Shown: positions 35,539-47,104, numbered from the stretch's first letter. The stretch: DNA of 64,000 bases from an uncultured Coriobacteriaceae bacterium (GCA_902791035.1 CADAUA010000001.1:248001-312000), one strand, 5' to 3'. Numbers and translations: made by a program. The notes: generated by a model not told the origin, from the sequence alone.

Positions 35539-35720
35539 CCTCCCTTCTTGTCCATGGGCACCTTCGACAATGGGTCCTTGTCAAACAGCCTGAAGTTTCT
35601 TTAATTCCTACTTGCGCACTAGGTTTATAAGTGTCACCCTACTCCTTGACGAGTTGTCTGGCCCAAGGCCCTGCGGGGCAGCCGATGTGCCTCGTCACCA
35701 GGAGAAGGAGAGGAACCACC

Positions 35721-36632
35721 ATGCACGTTGCGAATCACGTAGAGTCCGTCATCGGCAACACCCCCCTGATCGACCTCAGCTCGCTGGGATCGGGCAACGC
35801 CCGCGTCCTTGGCAAGTACGAGGCTACCAACCCCGGCGGCTCCATCAAGGACCGCGTTGCCGCCGCCATGGTAGACGCCGCCGAGCTCGACGGCGCGCTC
35901 CAGCCGGGTGGCACCATCATTGAGCCCACCTCCGGCAACACCGGCGTGGGCCTTGCCATGGTCGCCGCCGCCCGTGGGTATAAGCTCATCCTCACCATGC
36001 CCGAGACCATGTCGGTCGAGCGCCGCAAGCTGGCCGCTGCCTACGGTGCCCAGATCGTGCTGACCCCCGGCCCCAAGGGCATGGCCGGCGCCGTGGAGAA
36101 GGCCAACGAGCTCCACGACCAGACCCCCAACTCCATCATCGCTGGGCAGTTCGACAACCCTGCCAACCCCCGCATCCACTACCAGACCACCGGCCCGGAG
36201 ATCTGGGCGGACACCGAGGGCACCGTCGACGCGATCGTGGCCGGCGTGGGCACCGGCGGCACCATCTCCGGCACCTCCCGCTTCCTCAAGGAGAAGAAGC
36301 CCTCCGTCCTGGGCATCGCCGTGGAGCCCGAGGAGTCCCAGGTCCTGGCAGGCAAGCCCGCCGGTGGCCACAAGATCCAGGGCATCGGCGCCAACTTCGT
36401 GCCCGGCAACTTCGACCGCTCCGTGGTCGATGAGATAGTCCCCGTGGCATCCGCCGACGCCATCGCCACCAAGAAGCGCCTGGCCAGCGAGCTGGGCTTG
36501 CTCGTGGGCATCTCCTCCGGCGCCGCCGTGGCCGCCGCCCTCAAGGTGGCCGAGCGTCCCGAGAGCAAGGGAAAGGTCATCGTGGCGGTACTTCCCGACA
36601 CCGGTGAGCGCTACCTCTCCATGGATCTCTAG
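35721..36632 (+). CDS. cysK: Cysteine synthase A
   Basis: PLP enzyme that makes cysteine from O-acetylserine and sulfide. The 303-aa chain has the PLP lysine in NPGGSIKDR (about residue 43), the asparagine loop TSGNTGVGLAM, the phosphate loop GTGGTISG and the C-terminal LLVGISSGAAVAAAL. The ATG at 35721 has a GAAGGAGAGG site; the open frame to 35631 is non-coding by composition. No cysE is in the window. A sharp terminator follows. Confidence 0.96.
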   Translation: MHVANHVESVIGNTPLIDLSSLGSGNARVLGKYEATNPGGSIKDRVAAAMVDAAELDGALQPGGTIIEPTSGNTGVGLAMVAAARGYKLILTMPETMSVERRKLAAAYGAQIVLTPGPKGMAGAVEKANELHDQTPNSIIAGQFDNPANPRIHYQTTGPEIWADTEGTVDAIVAGVGTGGTISGTSRFLKEKKPSVLGIAVEPEESQVLAGKPAGGHKIQGIGANFVPGNFDRSVVDEIVPVASADAIATKKRLASELGLLVGISSGAAVAAALKVAERPESKGKVIVAVLPDTGERYLSMDL

Positions 36633-36684
36633 GGCGCGGCGCGGAAGTAGACACGGGCAAGCGCAGGGACAACCGAACGCAGGC

Positions 36685-36712
36685 GGGGCCGGGAAGCGAC
36701 TCTCCCGGCCCC
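36685..36712 (+). terminator. cysK terminator
   Basis: GGGGCCGGGA (36685-36694) and TCCCGGCCCC (36703-36712) form a 10-bp stem with an 8-nt loop, followed by GATTCTTGT. It lies 52 bp past the cysK stop. Confidence 0.8.
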
Positions 36713-36732
36713 GATTCTTGTCGTCACATCGC

Positions 36733-36760
36733 GGGCATTAGGGAGTACCCCCTAATGCCC
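36733..36760. repeat. GGGAGTACCCCC palindrome between convergent cysK and prfC
   Basis: Arms GGGCATTAGGG (36733-36743) and its complement (36750-36760) are perfect with a 6-nt centre. The centre word GGGAGTACCCCC is shared with the repeat between trpG and trpD. It may be the prfC terminator. Confidence 0.7.
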
Positions 36761-36784
36761 GGCCATACCCAAATCCCCGCGCTG

Positions 36785-38398
36785 CTACATCTGCATGTTG
36801 CCGAACTCCGTCAGGCGCAGGTCCTTGTTGCGCTCCACGGCCCAGTCCAGGTTCCACTCGCTGGTAAAGAGCAGGAGCCGGTTGCCCCGCATGTCCTCCA
36901 CGCGGCAGGTGTCGCGCGTGAGATTGAGCGTGCGCAGGTCCAGCTCGTCGGGCGAGTTCTCGACCCAGCGCAGGAGGGTGTAAGGCAGGCCGGTCCGGGC
37001 GACCTTGACGTTGTACTCGCTCTGCAGGCGCTCCTCCAGCACCTCGAACTGCAGGACGCCCACCACGCCCACGATCACGCTCTCCATGCCAGCGCCCAGC
37101 TCGCGGAATATCTGGATGGCGCCCTCCTGCGAGAGCTCCTGCATACCTTTTACGAACTGCTTGCGCTTGAGGGTGTCCACCTGCGTGATACGCGCGAAGT
37201 GCTCCGGCGCGAAGGTGGGGATGGGCGGGTACTGCACGCGGGCCTTGGGCGCGCAAACCGTGTCGCCGATGGAGAAGAGGCCCGGGTCGAAGAGTCCCAC
37301 GATGTCGCCCGCAAAGGCCTCGTCCACCGTCGAGCGGTCGTCGGCCATCATGGCCGTGCCGCTCGCGAGCTTGAGGGTCCTGTCCCCCTGCACGTGGAGG
37401 GCGTCCATGCCACGCTCGAACCTGCCCGAGCAGATGCGCACGAAGGCCACGCGGTCGCGGTGGCGACGGTCCATGTTCGCCTGGATCTTGAAGACGAACC
37501 CGCTGAACTCGTCGCGCGAGGGCTCCACGGGCTCCCCGGTCAGGGTGTCCGTGTAGGCGAGCGGCGGGGGCGCCAGGCGCAGGAAGTCCTTGAGGAAGGG
37601 CTCCACGCCAAAGTTCGTGAGCGCCGAGCCAAAGAAGACCGGCGTCAGCCGGCCGTGGCGCACGGCATCCAGGTCGAACTCGTTGTCTGCCCCGTCCAGG
37701 AGCTCGATGTCGTCCATCAGGTTCTGGTGGTTCTCGGCGCCGATGAGCTCGTCGAGTGCGGGATCGCCCAGCTCGGCCTCCACCTCGGCGACCTTCTTCG
37801 TGGCGTTGGCATGGCCGTCGCCCTCGAAGGCGATCACGTGACGCGACGCGCGGTCAAAGACGCCCTTGAAGTTGCGCCCGGACCCGATGGGCCAGTTCAT
37901 GGGGTAGGTGCCGATGCCCAGCACGTCCTCGATCTCCTCCATGAGCTCGAAGGGGTCGCGGATGTCGTGGTCGAGCTTGTTCACGAAGGTGAAGATGGGG
38001 ATGTGGCGCAGGGTGCAGACCTTGAAGAGCTTGATGGTCTGGGCCTCCACGCCCTTGGCGCCGTCGATTACCATGACCGCGGAGTCAGCCGCCATCAGGG
38101 TGCGGTAGGTATCCTCCGAGAAGTCCTGGTGGCCGGGGGTATCCAGGATGTTCACGCAGCAGCCGCCGTAGGTGAACTGCAGGACCGAGGAGGTGACGGA
38201 GATGCCGCGCTCCTTCTCGATGTCCATCCAGTCGGAGACGGCGTGGCGCGCGCTGGCCTTGCCCTTTACGGAGCCGGCCGTCTGGATGGAGCCGGTGTAG
38301 AGGAGGAGCTTCTCGGTGAGCGTGGTCTTGCCCGCGTCCGGGTGGCTGATGATGGCGAAGGTACGCCGGGAGGCGACCTCCTCGGACAGGCTTGGCAT
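36785..38398 (-). CDS. prfC: Peptide chain release factor 3
   Basis: Translational GTPase that removes RF1/RF2 from the ribosome after termination. The 537-aa chain (E. coli 529) has the G1 loop ISHPDAGKTTLTEKLL (residues 18-33), G3 DTPGHQDFSEDTYRTL, and G4 FVNKLDHD, with RF3-specific domains II and III after. A much longer frame upstream to 38593 is non-coding. Start is ATG 38398, 6 nt after AAGGGG; ATG 38404 is possible. It is a single gene downstream of the nucleoside operon on the same strand. Confidence 0.95.
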   Translation of the reverse strand: MPSLSEEVASRRTFAIISHPDAGKTTLTEKLLLYTGSIQTAGSVKGKASARHAVSDWMDIEKERGISVTSSVLQFTYGGCCVNILDTPGHQDFSEDTYRTLMAADSAVMVIDGAKGVEAQTIKLFKVCTLRHIPIFTFVNKLDHDIRDPFELMEEIEDVLGIGTYPMNWPIGSGRNFKGVFDRASRHVIAFEGDGHANATKKVAEVEAELGDPALDELIGAENHQNLMDDIELLDGADNEFDLDAVRHGRLTPVFFGSALTNFGVEPFLKDFLRLAPPPLAYTDTLTGEPVEPSRDEFSGFVFKIQANMDRRHRDRVAFVRICSGRFERGMDALHVQGDRTLKLASGTAMMADDRSTVDEAFAGDIVGLFDPGLFSIGDTVCAPKARVQYPPIPTFAPEHFARITQVDTLKRKQFVKGMQELSQEGAIQIFRELGAGMESVIVGVVGVLQFEVLEERLQSEYNVKVARTGLPYTLLRWVENSPDELDLRTLNLTRDTCRVEDMRGNRLLLFTSEWNLDWAVERNKDLRLTEFGNMQM

Positions 38399-38589
38399 GG
38401 GCATCCCCTTAGGGCGGTCAGCGGGGACCGCCGGTCGCATGGTCGCTTGTTTGCAGGTAGGCGTAGGTATTGTAGCGACCCGGGGCCTGTCGGGCGAGCG
38501 GCGCACAAAACGGCGAGAAGTGCGTGGGGCAGGCAGTCGCCGCGACGACGGGTCGGGCGGGAGTGGGCCGCCCCGCGCGACGCCCCCCG

Positions 38590-39495
38590 TCACCCCCGTG
38601 CGGCCAGGAACGCGTCCACCTCGGCTGGTGTGGGGATCGATACCGCGGCACCCGGCCGCGTGACCGCGATCGCAGACGCAGCCGACGCCCTCCGCATGGC
38701 CACCTCCGGTGCCTCCCCAGCCATGAGGGCGGCCAGCAGGTAGCCCGTAAAGGTGTCGCCAGCGGCCGTCGTGTCCACCGCATCCACGTGGAAGGCCTCC
38801 TGACGGACCCGCGCCTCGCCGTCCACGTAGACCGAGCCCGCGCTACCCAGCGTGAGCACCACCCGAGTCCCCGGGAAGCCGTACTCCAGCGCGTCCGCGA
38901 GCTCCTCCCCCGAGCTCTCCGGCGGCAGGCCCGTGAGCACCGAAGCCTCCACCTCGTTGAGCACGAGCACGTCCACCGACTCCAGGTCCACGTCCTCGAG
39001 TGCCTCGTCGGCAGGCGAAGGGTTGAGCACCACCGTGAGGCCGTGCGCGTGGCCCTCCCGCACCAAGCGGTCCAGGCCGTTCACCTCGTTCTGCAGGAGG
39101 AGCCAGTCGCCGGGCTCCGTGTGCGAGAAGGTCTCGTCCACCAGCGCATCGTCGATGGCGCGGTTGGCCCCGCCATAGAGGATGATGCAGTTACCGCCCT
39201 CCGGCTCGCGCTGGATGATGGCGTTGCCCGTGCGGACCTCGTCGCTCACGCGGGTGAGGCTGGTGTCCACGCCCGCCTGGGCCAGAAGGTCCACGAGCCA
39301 GACACCGTCCTCGCCCACCTGTCCGCCGTGCACGACCGACGCCCCCGCGCGGGCCAGCGCGATGGACTGGTTCAGGCCCTTGCCGCCGGGGTAGCGATTG
39401 AGGGCCGTAGACGCGATGGTCTCCCCCGCCCGCACGAAGTGCTCCACGTCGTACACGTAGTCGATGTTGAGCGAGCCGAAGTTGAGTATGCGCAT
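38590..39495 (-). CDS. rbsK: Ribokinase (PfkB family)
   Basis: Sugar kinase of 301 aa, phosphorylating ribose freed from nucleosides. PfkB motif 1 is NRYPGGKGLNQSIALARAG (about residue 39) and motif 2, with the catalytic Asp, is DAVDTTAAGDTFTGYLLAAL (about residue 246). The substrate region and GGANRAIDD fit ribokinase better than fructokinase. The ATG at 39495 has AGAAGGG upstream. It is the last gene of the operon, 79 bp after the nucleoside hydrolase, which supports ribose as substrate. Confidence 0.88.
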   Translation of the reverse strand: MRILNFGSLNIDYVYDVEHFVRAGETIASTALNRYPGGKGLNQSIALARAGASVVHGGQVGEDGVWLVDLLAQAGVDTSLTRVSDEVRTGNAIIQREPEGGNCIILYGGANRAIDDALVDETFSHTEPGDWLLLQNEVNGLDRLVREGHAHGLTVVLNPSPADEALEDVDLESVDVLVLNEVEASVLTGLPPESSGEELADALEYGFPGTRVVLTLGSAGSVYVDGEARVRQEAFHVDAVDTTAAGDTFTGYLLAALMAGEAPEVAMRRASAASAIAVTRPGAAVSIPTPAEVDAFLAARG

Positions 39496-39574
39496 GACGT
39501 TCGCCCTTCTTGGCGTTTGTCCTTCTTGACGTGCCGGTCTGGCTCCCGGCGACGGGCCGGGACGGTTGGGCGTG

Positions 39575-40555
39575 CTAGTCGTAGGCCTCCAGCGTGCTGC
39601 ATACCAGGTCCACGTAGCGGTCGTGGTCGAGCTCGAGCGCCGCCTCGGCGTTGGGCCTCTTTCCGCGCGGCGCATGGAGTGGGTCGCGGTACAGGTCCAC
39701 CGCAGGGTCCGGCCCGCACAGATGGCGGTAGTCGCACACCGTCATGCCCCGCGTGAGGGTGCCCGCCAGCTCCACGTCTATGTGCATGGGGACGGCCCTT
39801 ATCAGCGTGGGATCCACCAGCCAGGCAACGGCGCAGGCGTCGTGCATGCAGCCCACATGGGTGTCGTTCACGCTCCGTCCCGCGCCTATGAAGAACTCCG
39901 TCAGGTCCGCCGCGAAGTCCCCCGCCCGCGTGCCCAGGCTCCGGAACCGCTCGACGGTCCCCTCGTCGAAGGCCGCCTGTCGCGTGAGGTTGAGGCCGCA
40001 CATCTTCACGTGAAGCCCGCTCTCGAAGACCCTCGCCGCGGCCTCGGGATCCACGTAGATGTTGAACTCGGCAGTCGGCGTCCAGTTGCCGTAGGTCACC
40101 GACCCGCCCATGATGCACACCTCGCGCACCCGCTCCACGATGCGTGGCTCGCGGTTGATGGCAGCCGCGATGTTGGTGAGCGGCCCCGTGGCTATGAGGG
40201 TGAGGTCGTCCTGCTCCATGACGGTGCGGCAGATAAAGTCCACGGCATGCTCGGCCTGGGCCACATGCGTGGGCTCCGGTACCACCGGCCCGTCCAGCCC
40301 CGACTCCCCGTGGAACATGGGGGCCGTCACCAGCGGGGCCACCATGGGGCAGGAGTGGCCGGCGTACACGGGCACGTCGTCCGCATGGCCGATGACCTCC
40401 AGGACCTTGAGGGCGTTTCGCGTGACGTTGGCAAGCGGGCTGTTGCCGCCCACCGTGGTCACGCCCAGCACGTCCAGGTGCTGTACCGCCAGCATGATGG
40501 CAAAGGCGTCGTCGTGCCCTGGGTCGCAATCGAGGATGACCTTCCTCTTGTCCAT
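39575..40555 (-). CDS. Inosine/uridine-preferring nucleoside hydrolase
   Basis: Calcium-dependent N-ribohydrolase of 326 aa, splitting nucleosides into base and ribose. The N-terminal metal motif DCDPGHDDAFA (residues 9-19) is the family hallmark. GGNSPLANVTRNAL, MGGSVTYGNWTPTAEFN and the late HDACAVAWL follow, with the last holding the catalytic His-Asp. The ATG at 40555 has a GGGGAGG site. It follows the second permease gene by 51 bp. Its place between a BMP-type importer and ribokinase defines the pathway. Confidence 0.93.
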   Translation of the reverse strand: MDKRKVILDCDPGHDDAFAIMLAVQHLDVLGVTTVGGNSPLANVTRNALKVLEVIGHADDVPVYAGHSCPMVAPLVTAPMFHGESGLDGPVVPEPTHVAQAEHAVDFICRTVMEQDDLTLIATGPLTNIAAAINREPRIVERVREVCIMGGSVTYGNWTPTAEFNIYVDPEAAARVFESGLHVKMCGLNLTRQAAFDEGTVERFRSLGTRAGDFAADLTEFFIGAGRSVNDTHVGCMHDACAVAWLVDPTLIRAVPMHIDVELAGTLTRGMTVCDYRHLCGPDPAVDLYRDPLHAPRGKRPNAEAALELDHDRYVDLVCSTLEAYD

Positions 40556-40606
40556 ACCGATGCCTCCCCGCGGGGGTGCGGATCCTGCACCGCACCCATC
40601 CTGATC

Positions 40607-41590
40607 CTAGGCCGCCCTCGCGGCCCCGTCATCTCCCTCGGCGGCCGCATGCGCGCCCTCTTGCCGGCGCCTGCGCTCCTTTCCCTGCACCCGGATGGCA
40701 AAGACCACAAGTCCCACCAAGGTGGCCAGGTAGGGCAGCGTCGTTACCAGCTGCGCCGGCACGCCAAGGGCACCGGAGTAGGTGGAGAGGGCGTAGAAGA
40801 AGCCGAAGAGCAGCGAGGTCCAGAGCGAGCCCACCGGCGTGTTGTTTGCCATGGCGGTGGCAGCGAGCGCGATGTAGCCACGGCCACCACTCATGCCCTT
40901 GGAGAAGTACGGCAGGTAGCTCATGGACAGATAGGCCCCGGCGATGCCGCCCAGCACGCTGGAGATCACGAGCGCGTACATCTTGGTCTTGTTCACGCTC
41001 ACGCCAACGGACTCGGCTGCGTGGGGGTTCTCGCCCACGGAACGGATGCGCAGGCCCAGGCGGGTCTTGTAGAGCAGGAAGCTCAGCACCGGCACCAGCA
41101 GGTAGGCCACCCAGGCCAGCACGGACTGCCCCGAGAGGGCCGTGCCTATGTAGGGGATCTCCTTTATGCCCGGCAGGTCGATGAAGGGCAGCGTGCCGCT
41201 CTGCAGGCTGGTAGTGGCCGACCGGTCGCCTGTGAAGACGTACATGAGGAAGGCCGAGAGCCCGGACCCCACGAGGTTCACCGCTATGCCCACGAGGATG
41301 ATGTCCACCTGCAGGTAGAGGGCAAAGTACGAGATGGCCAGGCCCATGAGGAGGCCTATCGCCACGGCAGCCAGGAATCCCACCCAGACGTTGCCCGTGT
41401 AGGCCGAGGCGATCACGCCAAAGAAGGCCGCCAGGAGCATGATGCCCTCCTGGCCCATGTTCGTGGACCCCACGTTCTCCGCGATGGCGCAGCCCAAGGT
41501 GGGCAGCAGGATCGGCACCGTGGTGCTCAGGAAGGTGAAGTAGAAGTTGGGGTTGGAGAGGATCCCAGCCAGTGCCTCGAGGACGCTCAT
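40607..41590 (-). CDS. Nucleoside ABC transporter permease (BMP-type, second)
   Basis: A 327-aa membrane permease of the branched-chain permease-like family that pairs with BMP binding proteins (YufQ/NupQ-type). TLGCAIAENVGSTNMGQEG is the signature near residue 30, with about nine hydrophobic helices and SVGENPHAAESVGVSV as the coupling loop. The C-terminus is basic and polar. The ATG at 41590 overlaps the stop of the first permease by 4 nt (ATGA). The longer open frame upstream is a shadow. Confidence 0.92.
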   Translation of the reverse strand: MSVLEALAGILSNPNFYFTFLSTTVPILLPTLGCAIAENVGSTNMGQEGIMLLAAFFGVIASAYTGNVWVGFLAAVAIGLLMGLAISYFALYLQVDIILVGIAVNLVGSGLSAFLMYVFTGDRSATTSLQSGTLPFIDLPGIKEIPYIGTALSGQSVLAWVAYLLVPVLSFLLYKTRLGLRIRSVGENPHAAESVGVSVNKTKMYALVISSVLGGIAGAYLSMSYLPYFSKGMSGGRGYIALAATAMANNTPVGSLWTSLLFGFFYALSTYSGALGVPAQLVTTLPYLATLVGLVVFAIRVQGKERRRRQEGAHAAAEGDDGAARAA

Positions 41591-42724
41591 GCCCCCACGC
41601 TCCCCTCTGCGGCGCGCTCCTTGCGCTTGCGGTCGGCATCGGCGAAGACCATCTTGCGGTAGGTGCCCGAGAGGAACTTCTCGGCCATGATGAAGAGGAT
41701 CATCACGCCCTCGAAGACCTTGACAAGGTCTATCTGCACGCCCGCCTTGAAGGACATGACCCAGGCGCCCGTGCGGAAGTACGCCAGGAAGATGGCCGCC
41801 AGCGGCAGGTACTTGGGGTTGTTGTGCGCGAGTATGGCCATCGTCACGCCATCCCAGCCGTAGCCGGTAAGGGTGGTCCACTGGAAGCGGTCGTAGAGGC
41901 CCAGCATCTGCACGGCACCCGTCATGCCACCGATGGTGCCACCGATGAGCTGCGACACGAGCGCGATGCCCGAGACGCCTAGGCCCGAGTACTTGGCAAA
42001 GGAGGGATTCTGGCCCACCATGCGGATGGAGAGGCCAAAGCGGGTCCTGTAGAGGAGCACGTAGGCCGCCACCACGATCACGACGGCAAGGATCAGTCCG
42101 GAGTGGATCTTCGTCCCCGGCACCAGGATGGAGAGCCCCGCCGAGGCACCGATGGGATAGGTGTGCTGGCTGGAGGCAGGGTCCTTGAACTTGTCGAAGA
42201 GCAGCCAGAGCCCCACGTAGAGGCAGAGGTAGTTCATCATGAGGGTGGAGACCACGATGTTGGCCTTCCATCTGTACTGCAGCAGAGCCGGTATGGCGAT
42301 GATGAAGAAGCCCACGAGGCCACCCAGGAGGATGGAGAGGGCGGGTCCCAGGACCGGCAGGTCAGGCACCAGGTAGATGCCCGAGAGCGCCGCCACGAAG
42401 CCGCCCAGGTAGATGGCACCCTCCAGGCCCAGGTTGAACTGGTTGGCACTGAACATGATGCACACGGCGGCGCCCGTCATCATCAGCGGGATGATGACCT
42501 CCACCATGTGCGAGAAGTACATCGTCTGCATGAAGGGCGCCGCGATAAAGTACGAGAGCGCCTCGCCGGGGTTCTCGGCCGTGAGGACGATGAGGACCAC
42601 GGCTATGCCCAGGCCGATGGCGATTGCCATGGCCATGCGGAGGATCTCGTGCTTGGTCTGGACGCTCATGTTGCGTAGGCCCTCGAGCGGGCCGCGCCTC
42701 TCGGCCACGTGTGCCTTGCTAGAG

Positions 42725-42732
<8 letters not shown>
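41587..42732 (-). CDS. Nucleoside ABC transporter permease (BMP-type, first)
   Basis: A 381-aa permease (YufP/NupP-like) with about ten membrane helices. FSANQFNLGLEGAIYLGGF is the family signature and MVGQNPSFAKYSGLGVSG the coupling loop. GGGAGG at 42741-42746 lies 8 nt before TTG 42732, which I take as the start. GTG 42741 would overlap that site, and ATG 42669 gives the usual N-terminus but a weaker site. The TTG start overlaps the ATPase gene end by 8 bp. Confidence 0.9.
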
Positions 42733-44278
<1,546 letters not shown>

Positions 44279-44354
44279 GGGACCCTCCCTCCAAGTGGCC
44301 GCAGGCGCGGGGCCCGGCATGCCGAGACCCCGCGCCCTCGGGCAACGGGTCCTG

Positions 44355-45446
44355 CTAGAACATGGTGTCCACAGTGATCTTGCCGTCCACGATGTCCTGC
44401 TTGGCCTGGTCGATGGCTGCCAGCTGCTCCTCGGTGAGGACCGCCTTGGTGGCGTCGGTCACGGCGAAGCCCACGCCATCCTTGTCGAGGCCGTAGGTCT
44501 CCACGGTACCGTAGGGAATCTTCCCGTCCAGCTCCTCGCCAGCGGCGTACACGAAGGTGTTGCCCACGTTCTTCATCATGGACGTGAGGGTGTGTGCGGC
44601 CTTCTCGGGCTCGTTCTGGGCCTCCCAGTAGGCGCCCTGGTCGCCGTCCACGCCAATCACGTAGTAGCCGTCGCCCATCTCGACCGCGGCATCGAAGGCG
44701 CCCAGCCCGCAGGCGGAGCAGCAGGAGAAGACCACGTCGTAGCCGGACTGGAAGAGGGCCTTGGCATGGTCGTGGCCGATCGTGGAGTCAGAGAAGGACT
44801 GCGTCCAGTCGTCCTGGACCTCGATGGAGGGGTCAACCGCAAGGGCGCCCTGCTTGTAGCCGGCGAAGAAGTCCTGGAGGACCTTGTTCTCCATGCCGCC
44901 CATGAAGGCGACCTTCTTGGTCTTGGAGGCGTAGGCCGCGGCCATGCCCACCAGGTAGGAGCCCTGGTTCTGGGCAAAGAGGATGCCGTAGATGTTGTCG
45001 TGCGGCTTGGCGTCGAAGTCCCAGGCCTCGTCGAAGAACCAGAGCTTGGTGTCGGGGAACTGGGTGGCGATCTCGTCCGCATAGTCAACCATGTCAAAGG
45101 TGCCCAGGATCATGACGTCCCAGCCCTCGGAGGCGATGTCGAGCGCCGTGGACTCCCACACGGAGGTGTCGTAGCCCATCTCACGGGTGTCGGTCTCGAC
45201 CTTGTCACCGTACTTGGACTCGATCTCCTTCATGCCGTCGTTGCCGGAGTCGAAGAAGGACTTGTCGCCCAGGGTGCCGTTGATCACGTAGACGATGCGC
45301 TTCTTGCCGCTGCCGGAGTCGGCACCGGCGTCCGAGGATCCGCCCTCGGAGCTGCTGGGCGACCCGCCGCAGGCCACGAGGCCCAGACCAGCCAGAGCGG
45401 CGCCGCTCGCATAGAGGAACTGCCTTCTGTTCATGTTCGTGCTCAT
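44355..45446 (-). CDS. BMP-family nucleoside-binding lipoprotein
   Basis: Extracellular substrate-binding lipoprotein of 363 aa for the ABC importer. The signal peptide MNRRQFLYASGAALAGLGLV ends in a lipobox with Cys (VACGG), and the NRRQFL motif resembles a Tat signal. A Ser/Gly-rich spacer follows. The BMP (PnrA-like) domain shows RIVYVINGTLGDKSFFDSG, GTFDMVDYADEIA and VIGVDGDQGAYW; ligands in the family are purine or pyrimidine nucleosides. The ATG at 45446 has AAGGGAG 5 nt upstream. The gene lies 76 bp ahead of the ATPase and 73 bp after the ADP-ribosylglycohydrolase-like gene. Confidence 0.92.
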   Translation of the reverse strand: MSTNMNRRQFLYASGAALAGLGLVACGGSPSSSEGGSSDAGADSGSGKKRIVYVINGTLGDKSFFDSGNDGMKEIESKYGDKVETDTREMGYDTSVWESTALDIASEGWDVMILGTFDMVDYADEIATQFPDTKLWFFDEAWDFDAKPHDNIYGILFAQNQGSYLVGMAAAYASKTKKVAFMGGMENKVLQDFFAGYKQGALAVDPSIEVQDDWTQSFSDSTIGHDHAKALFQSGYDVVFSCCSACGLGAFDAAVEMGDGYYVIGVDGDQGAYWEAQNEPEKAAHTLTSMMKNVGNTFVYAAGEELDGKIPYGTVETYGLDKDGVGFAVTDATKAVLTEEQLAAIDQAKQDIVDGKITVDTMF

Positions 45447-45519
45447 TGCCACTCCCTTCCCGGGTGCTCCCGCACCCTTGACCGGGCGCCGCGTCCGCGC
45501 CGCCCGCTACCCTGCAAAG

Positions 45520-46914
45520 CTATCCCGCCAAGGTCCTGGCCACTGCCGCGGTCCGCTCGGAGAGCCGACGGATGCTCAGGCGCTCGGCGCCACGCACGGT
45601 GGTCACCAGGTCGTCACCTATGGGGTCGGTCCAGTAGGCGGGGATGGCGTCCGCCCCGTGCATGGTGCCGTACACGGTCATGACCTGCGCGGCCACACAG
45701 TCCACGTCCTGGCCGCAGCCCCCGCAGATGGCGAGCGTGCGGGTGAAGTCGTCCTCGCCGAACCAGAGGGCGATGACCTCGATGGCGGCGTTGGGGTAGG
45801 CGTGCACCCAGTTGTAGCGCTCCAGGCGCTTCTCGCAGGGCCGCCAGGCCGAGAGCCAGTCGTCGTGCGCCCGGCACTGCTCGAGCGCGAAGCCCACCAC
45901 CGCACGGTACTCGGAGTCCGCCGGGATGAGGGCGATCGCGTCCTGTACCAGCTGGCGGGGGTCGGTCTCGTGGAAGGCCATGCTCACGAGCAGCGCGTTG
46001 AAGACCTCACCCAGGATGCCGTTGTAGGCGTGCGAGATCTCCGCGTCGTGGAAGGCGGCCTCGGCTGCCTTGGCGGGGTTGCCCGGCCAGATCTGGCCGC
46101 ACACGGCACCGCGCATCTGGGCGCCGATCCACTCGTAGAAGGGGTTGTTGAAGCGCCCGCTCTGGGGCGGCATGATGCCGCAGCGGAGGTTGCGCAGGGC
46201 CATGTCCTCCGCGGACCAGCCAAAGCCTATCCGGCTCATCCACTGGTAGGCGATGTCATGGCTGGTGGTGGCGGCGCCATGCTCCTCGTAGGCCATGAGG
46301 AGGGCTATCTCGTAGGTGATGTCATCGTTGTAGGTGTTGGGCCGACGGACGTAGCGCTCCACGGGCATGCCGTAGGCGCGTCGGATGCCGTCCGTGGTGT
46401 AGCCCTCGAGGCAGGTCCCGTAGGCCCCGCCCACGATCTGGGCCAGCCAGCCACCATGGATGCGTGCCAGCAGATCCGGCCCCATGTCCACGGGCACGGC
46501 GGCGGGGAAGTCCACGGCGGCCGCGTAGTCCTCGAAGGTGTCGTAGAGACCATAGGTCCAATAGGGCGAGTCCGGGTCGCGCTCTGCGGTACGGCATGCC
46601 TCGAAGAGGGCGTGCGTAGCCTGATGGAGACCCACGATGTCGTCGTAGGCGATGGCCGAGAGGCCCTTCGTGATAAGCGACTCGCCGTCCGGCACGCGAT
46701 AGCCGCGATTCTCAACGGCCTGGACCATGGCGACGGCCAGAACCTCGCGGGCCAGCGACCCCGGCACCTGCGAGCCCCAGTAGACCTTGGTGGCGGCATC
46801 GAGCTGCTCGTACACGGGCTCGGTCTCCGCCTCCCAGAGCTTCTCGTTCTCATCCTCGAACTGCCGCGGCATCTGGCAGTCCCTCATCTGACGCTCGTAC
46901 TCCCAAGCCCTCAT
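45520..46914 (-). CDS. ADP-ribosylglycohydrolase-like protein
   Basis: A 464-aa protein of the ADP-ribosylglycohydrolase (DraG/ARH) fold, magnesium-dependent hydrolases of N- or O-ribosyl bonds. Seen are RIHGGWLAQIVGGAYGTCL (about residue 150), the first metal pair in TYNDDITYEIALL (about residue 195) and the second in GGCGQDVDCVAAQVMTVYG (about residue 397). An N-terminal domain of about 140 aa is not recognised. It heads the nucleoside operon, 73 bp before the BMP gene. So it may act on an imported ribosylated compound, not on ADP-ribosylated proteins. That role is inference. The start ATG 46914 has only a weak GGTGGTG site. Confidence 0.82.
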   Translation of the reverse strand: MRAWEYERQMRDCQMPRQFEDENEKLWEAETEPVYEQLDAATKVYWGSQVPGSLAREVLAVAMVQAVENRGYRVPDGESLITKGLSAIAYDDIVGLHQATHALFEACRTAERDPDSPYWTYGLYDTFEDYAAAVDFPAAVPVDMGPDLLARIHGGWLAQIVGGAYGTCLEGYTTDGIRRAYGMPVERYVRRPNTYNDDITYEIALLMAYEEHGAATTSHDIAYQWMSRIGFGWSAEDMALRNLRCGIMPPQSGRFNNPFYEWIGAQMRGAVCGQIWPGNPAKAAEAAFHDAEISHAYNGILGEVFNALLVSMAFHETDPRQLVQDAIALIPADSEYRAVVGFALEQCRAHDDWLSAWRPCEKRLERYNWVHAYPNAAIEVIALWFGEDDFTRTLAICGGCGQDVDCVAAQVMTVYGTMHGADAIPAYWTDPIGDDLVTTVRGAERLSIRRLSERTAAVARTLAG

Positions 46915-47104
46915 GCGGACACCACCCAGCCTAAGGTCGATGGCCCTCCCGAGGCGTCCCCCAGCGCCATGGGTTGCTTACCAGCCCAAGCATGCTCCAC
47001 TGCACGGGAGTTGCCCACATATGCCCCACCTAGTGGCGTTCTTTTTAGGTGAGCGTATGGAGAGCGCCCCCGCATTTGTCGCCCCGCGCGTGCTCCGCCC
47101 TTGG

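Noticed and set aside
35539-35720. Riboswitch or T-box before cysK
   Set aside because: No conserved T-box word, S-box or other known motif is visible; only AT-rich promoter-like DNA.
36755-38743. Plus-strand frame of 662 codons opposite prfC
   Set aside because: Shadow of the RF3 gene; low complexity and no domain.
40607-42271. Extended frame that seems to fuse the two permeases
   Set aside because: The upstream half is an out-of-frame reading of the first permease. The second permease starts at 41590 with an ATGA overlap.
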